A stretch of DNA of 8,781 bases, taken from NCBI GenBank assembly GCA_030691295.1, contig JAUYEQ010000247.1:1-8781 (forward strand). The letters run 5' to 3'. Origin of the DNA: Bacteroidota bacterium. GTDB lineage: Bacteria > Bacteroidota > Bacteroidia > Bacteroidales > Prolixibacteraceae. A model generated the notes under the pieces. It searched no databases, had not been told where the DNA came from, and saw nothing but the letters and a program-made list of their open reading frames with translations. Below are positions 7,501-8,781 of this stretch, piece by piece. Within the stretch, counting starts at the first letter, position 1; the number at the start of each line of letters is the position of its first letter. The position numbers and the translations under genes were made by a program.

Positions 7501-8369
7501 CTTCAAAATGGTCAACTGATAAAGATAAGAATGATTTAATTTTTGCTCTTATCAACAATTACAACATGAAGTATAAGGAACTTGAGGCAGTTTCGAGAAG
7601 GAAACGCTACAATGTTACTATTGGTGATGAACTTCCTGCAGGAATTATACAGCTTGCAAAGGTTTACGTTGCTAAAAAACGTAAACTGCAAATTGGCGAT
7701 AAAATGGCTGGACGACATGGAAACAAAGGTATTGTATCGCGTATTGTGCGTGATGAAGATATGCCTTTCTTAAGTGACGGAACTGTTGTTGACATTGTAC
7801 TTAATCCGCTGGGTGTACCTTCGCGTATGAACCTTGGACAGATTTACGAAACTGTTTTGGGTTGGGCCGGTAAAGAATTGGGACTTACTTTTGCAACTCC
7901 TATTTTTGATGGCGCCACTTTGGAAGAAGTTACTGAATATACAGATAAAGCCGGTGTTCCGAGATATGGTAAAACATACTTAAGCGACGGTGGAACTGGT
8001 GAACCTTTTGATCAGCCTGCAACTGTTGGTATAATTTATATGCTTAAATTAGGCCATATGATTGAAGATAAGATGCACGCCCGTTCAATCGGACCTTATT
8101 CTTTGATTACTCAGCAGCCACTTGGAGGTAAAGCTCAATTCGGAGGTCAGCGTTTTGGTGAAATGGAAGTTTGGGCATTGGAAGCATTCGGTGCATCCAA
8201 CATTCTTCAGGAAATCCTAACCGTTAAATCAGACGACGTTTTAGGAAGAGCCAAAGCATACGAAGCAATTGTTAAGGGTGAACCAATGCCTGCTGCAGGT
8301 ATTCCTGAATCCCTGAATGTATTGCTGCACGAATTACGTGGTCTTGGTTTAAGTGTGAGCCTTGATTAA
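4557..8369 (+). CDS. rpoB: DNA-directed RNA polymerase subunit beta
   Basis: The beta subunit forms one pincer and half of the active centre of RNA polymerase. The 1270-residue length fits Bacteroidota, which is shorter than E. coli (1342). The rifampicin-pocket segment starts at G468; D477, H487 and S492 correspond to E. coli D516, H526 and S531 and are wild type, so no common rifampicin-resistance change is present. Active-centre motifs are YNYEDA (Y779-E780-D781, matching E. coli E813/D814) and [12 protein letters not shown] (1047-1058, with K1049 and K1057). The C-terminal clamp segment [21 protein letters not shown] starts at about 1190. A charged insertion of about 100 residues (roughly 905-1020) lies just before DELPAG, where E. 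coli has its beta-i9 insertion. The start is ATG at 4557 in an A/T-rich leader without Shine-Dalgarno. rpoC follows after 58 nt. Confidence 0.99.
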   Translation: MAVYIENQRISFSSTKTVFDYPDFLEVQIKSFIEFFQLGTTPDQRKGEGLCKVFEENFPITDTRNNFVLEFVDYLVDPPRYSIDECIERGLTFSIPLKAKLKLYCTDPEHEDFDTVVQDVYLGTVPYMTPKGTFVINGAERVVVSQLHRSPGVFFGQSMHANGTKLYSARVIPYKGSWIEFATDINNVMFAYIDRKKKLPVTTLLRAIGYESDKDILEIFDLADEIKVSKSGLKKIVGRKLAARVLKTWVEDFVDEDTGEVVSIERNEVVIDREVVIDNDHIDEIIDSGAKTILLHKEDQNLQDYAIIYNTLQKDPCNSEKEAVLHIYRQLRNAEPPDDATARDVIDKLFFSEKRYDLGQVGRYRINKKLNLNIDMNVQVLTKEDIIEIIKYLIKLVNSKTDVDDIDHLSNRRVRTVGEQMFNQFGVGLARMARTIRERMNVRDNEVFTPIDLINSKTLSSVINSFFGTNALSQFMDQTNPLAEMTHKRRMSALGPGGLSRERAGFEVRDVHYTHYGRLCPIETPEGPNIGLISSLCVFAKVNDLGFISTPYRKVANGQVDLSDAGVMYLTAEEEEGRIIAQANAPIDSDGNFINNKVKSRLDGDYPIVERETVNMMDVGPNQIASVAASLITFLEHDDANRALMGSNMMRQAVPLLRPEAPIVGTGLEGRAALDSRVLVVAEDDGVIEFVDADEILIRYDKSDDERFVSFDPEVVTYRISKFQKTNQGTVVDLKPIVLKGDRVKKGQVLTEGYGTQRGELALGRNLKVAFMPWQGYNYEDAIVISERVVREDVFTSIHVDEYSLEVRDTKRGVEEFTSDIPNVSEEATKNLDENGLIRIGAVVKPGDILIGKITPKGESDPSPEEKLLRAIFGDKAGDVKDASLKASPSLNGTIIEKKLFSRVVKDKKGKLATKPLLDSIDEEFDRHASALRAKLEDKLFTLVNGKTSQGVKDYYGGDIISKGNKFTLKQLQEIDYQTINPSKWSTDKDKNDLIFALINNYNMKYKELEAVSRRKRYNVTIGDELPAGIIQLAKVYVAKKRKLQIGDKMAGRHGNKGIVSRIVRDEDMPFLSDGTVVDIVLNPLGVPSRMNLGQIYETVLGWAGKELGLTFATPIFDGATLEEVTEYTDKAGVPRYGKTYLSDGGTGEPFDQPATVGIIYMLKLGHMIEDKMHARSIGPYSLITQQPLGGKAQFGGQRFGEMEVWALEAFGASNILQEILTVKSDDVLGRAKAYEAIVKGEPMPAAGIPESLNVLLHELRGLGLSVSLD

Positions 8370-8372
8370 TGA

Positions 8373-8397
8373 AAGGGAAATCAGTTTGATTTTCCTT
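8373..8397 (+). other. 11-bp intercistronic hairpin between rpoB and rpoC
   Basis: AAGGGAAATCA (8373-8383) pairs with TGATTTTCCTT (8387-8397) along its whole length, with one G-T wobble and a 3-nt loop (GTT). It begins three bases after the rpoB stop. No T run follows (the next bases are ATATAAACTTG), so it is unlikely to be a full terminator. It may stabilise or process the message, or tune coupling of beta and beta-prime synthesis. The structure is visible; the function is inferred. Confidence 0.5.
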
Positions 8398-8409
8398 ATA
8401 TAAACTTGA

Positions 8410-8781
<372 letters not shown>

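Noticed and set aside
8385..8408. Promoter before rpoC (TTTG at 8385 and TAAACTTG at 8401)
   Set aside because: The spacing of 12 bases is too short for the Bacteroidota promoter, and the TTTG sits inside the rpoB-rpoC hairpin.

Overview
The window looks like a chromosomal housekeeping locus from a low-GC member of the Bacteroidota, most likely class Bacteroidia (Bacteroidales/Marinilabiliales-like). This rests on the gene order (tRNA-Gly, tRNA-Thr, tuf, secE, nusG, rplK, rplA, rplJ, rplL, rpoB, rpoC), the character of the RpoB and EF-Tu sequences, the near absence of Shine-Dalgarno sequences with A/T-rich leaders before start codons, and tRNA genes with no encoded CCA. The placement comes from recognising protein sequences, not from a search. 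Every gene is on the + strand.

Layout. Bases 20-177 hold two intact tRNA genes, Gly(TCC) and Thr(GGT), followed by tuf (EF-Tu). The tuf-secE spacer (1406-1560) carries a perfect 12-bp hairpin. Directly against it lies a 75-nt tRNA-like structure with a perfect acceptor stem and T arm but no usable anticodon arm. As I recall, related Bacteroidota have tRNA-Trp in this position. Next come secE and nusG (protein export, transcription elongation), ribosomal proteins L11, L1, L10 and L7/L12, then rpoB and the first 118 codons of rpoC, which runs off the window. Hairpins occupy the rplL-rpoB and rpoB-rpoC spacers. There is no gene-free stretch longer than 300 bases.

How it works together. The cluster supplies the translation elongation factor, two tRNAs it carries, the ribosomal GTPase-associated centre and stalk (L11, L10, L12), the L1 stalk, a SecYEG subunit, NusG, and the two largest RNA polymerase subunits. 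Short gaps (10-41 nt) from secE to rplL suggest one polycistronic message. The hairpins before rpoB and rpoC are the likeliest places to set ribosomal-protein output apart from polymerase output.

No accessory system, mobile element or CRISPR array was seen. The points worth a second look are RNA-level ones: the anticodon-less tRNA-like element, a tRNA-Gly with a paired change of the near-universal G19-C56 elbow contact to A19-U56, a rare and partly masked Shine-Dalgarno before nusG, and the intercistronic hairpins.
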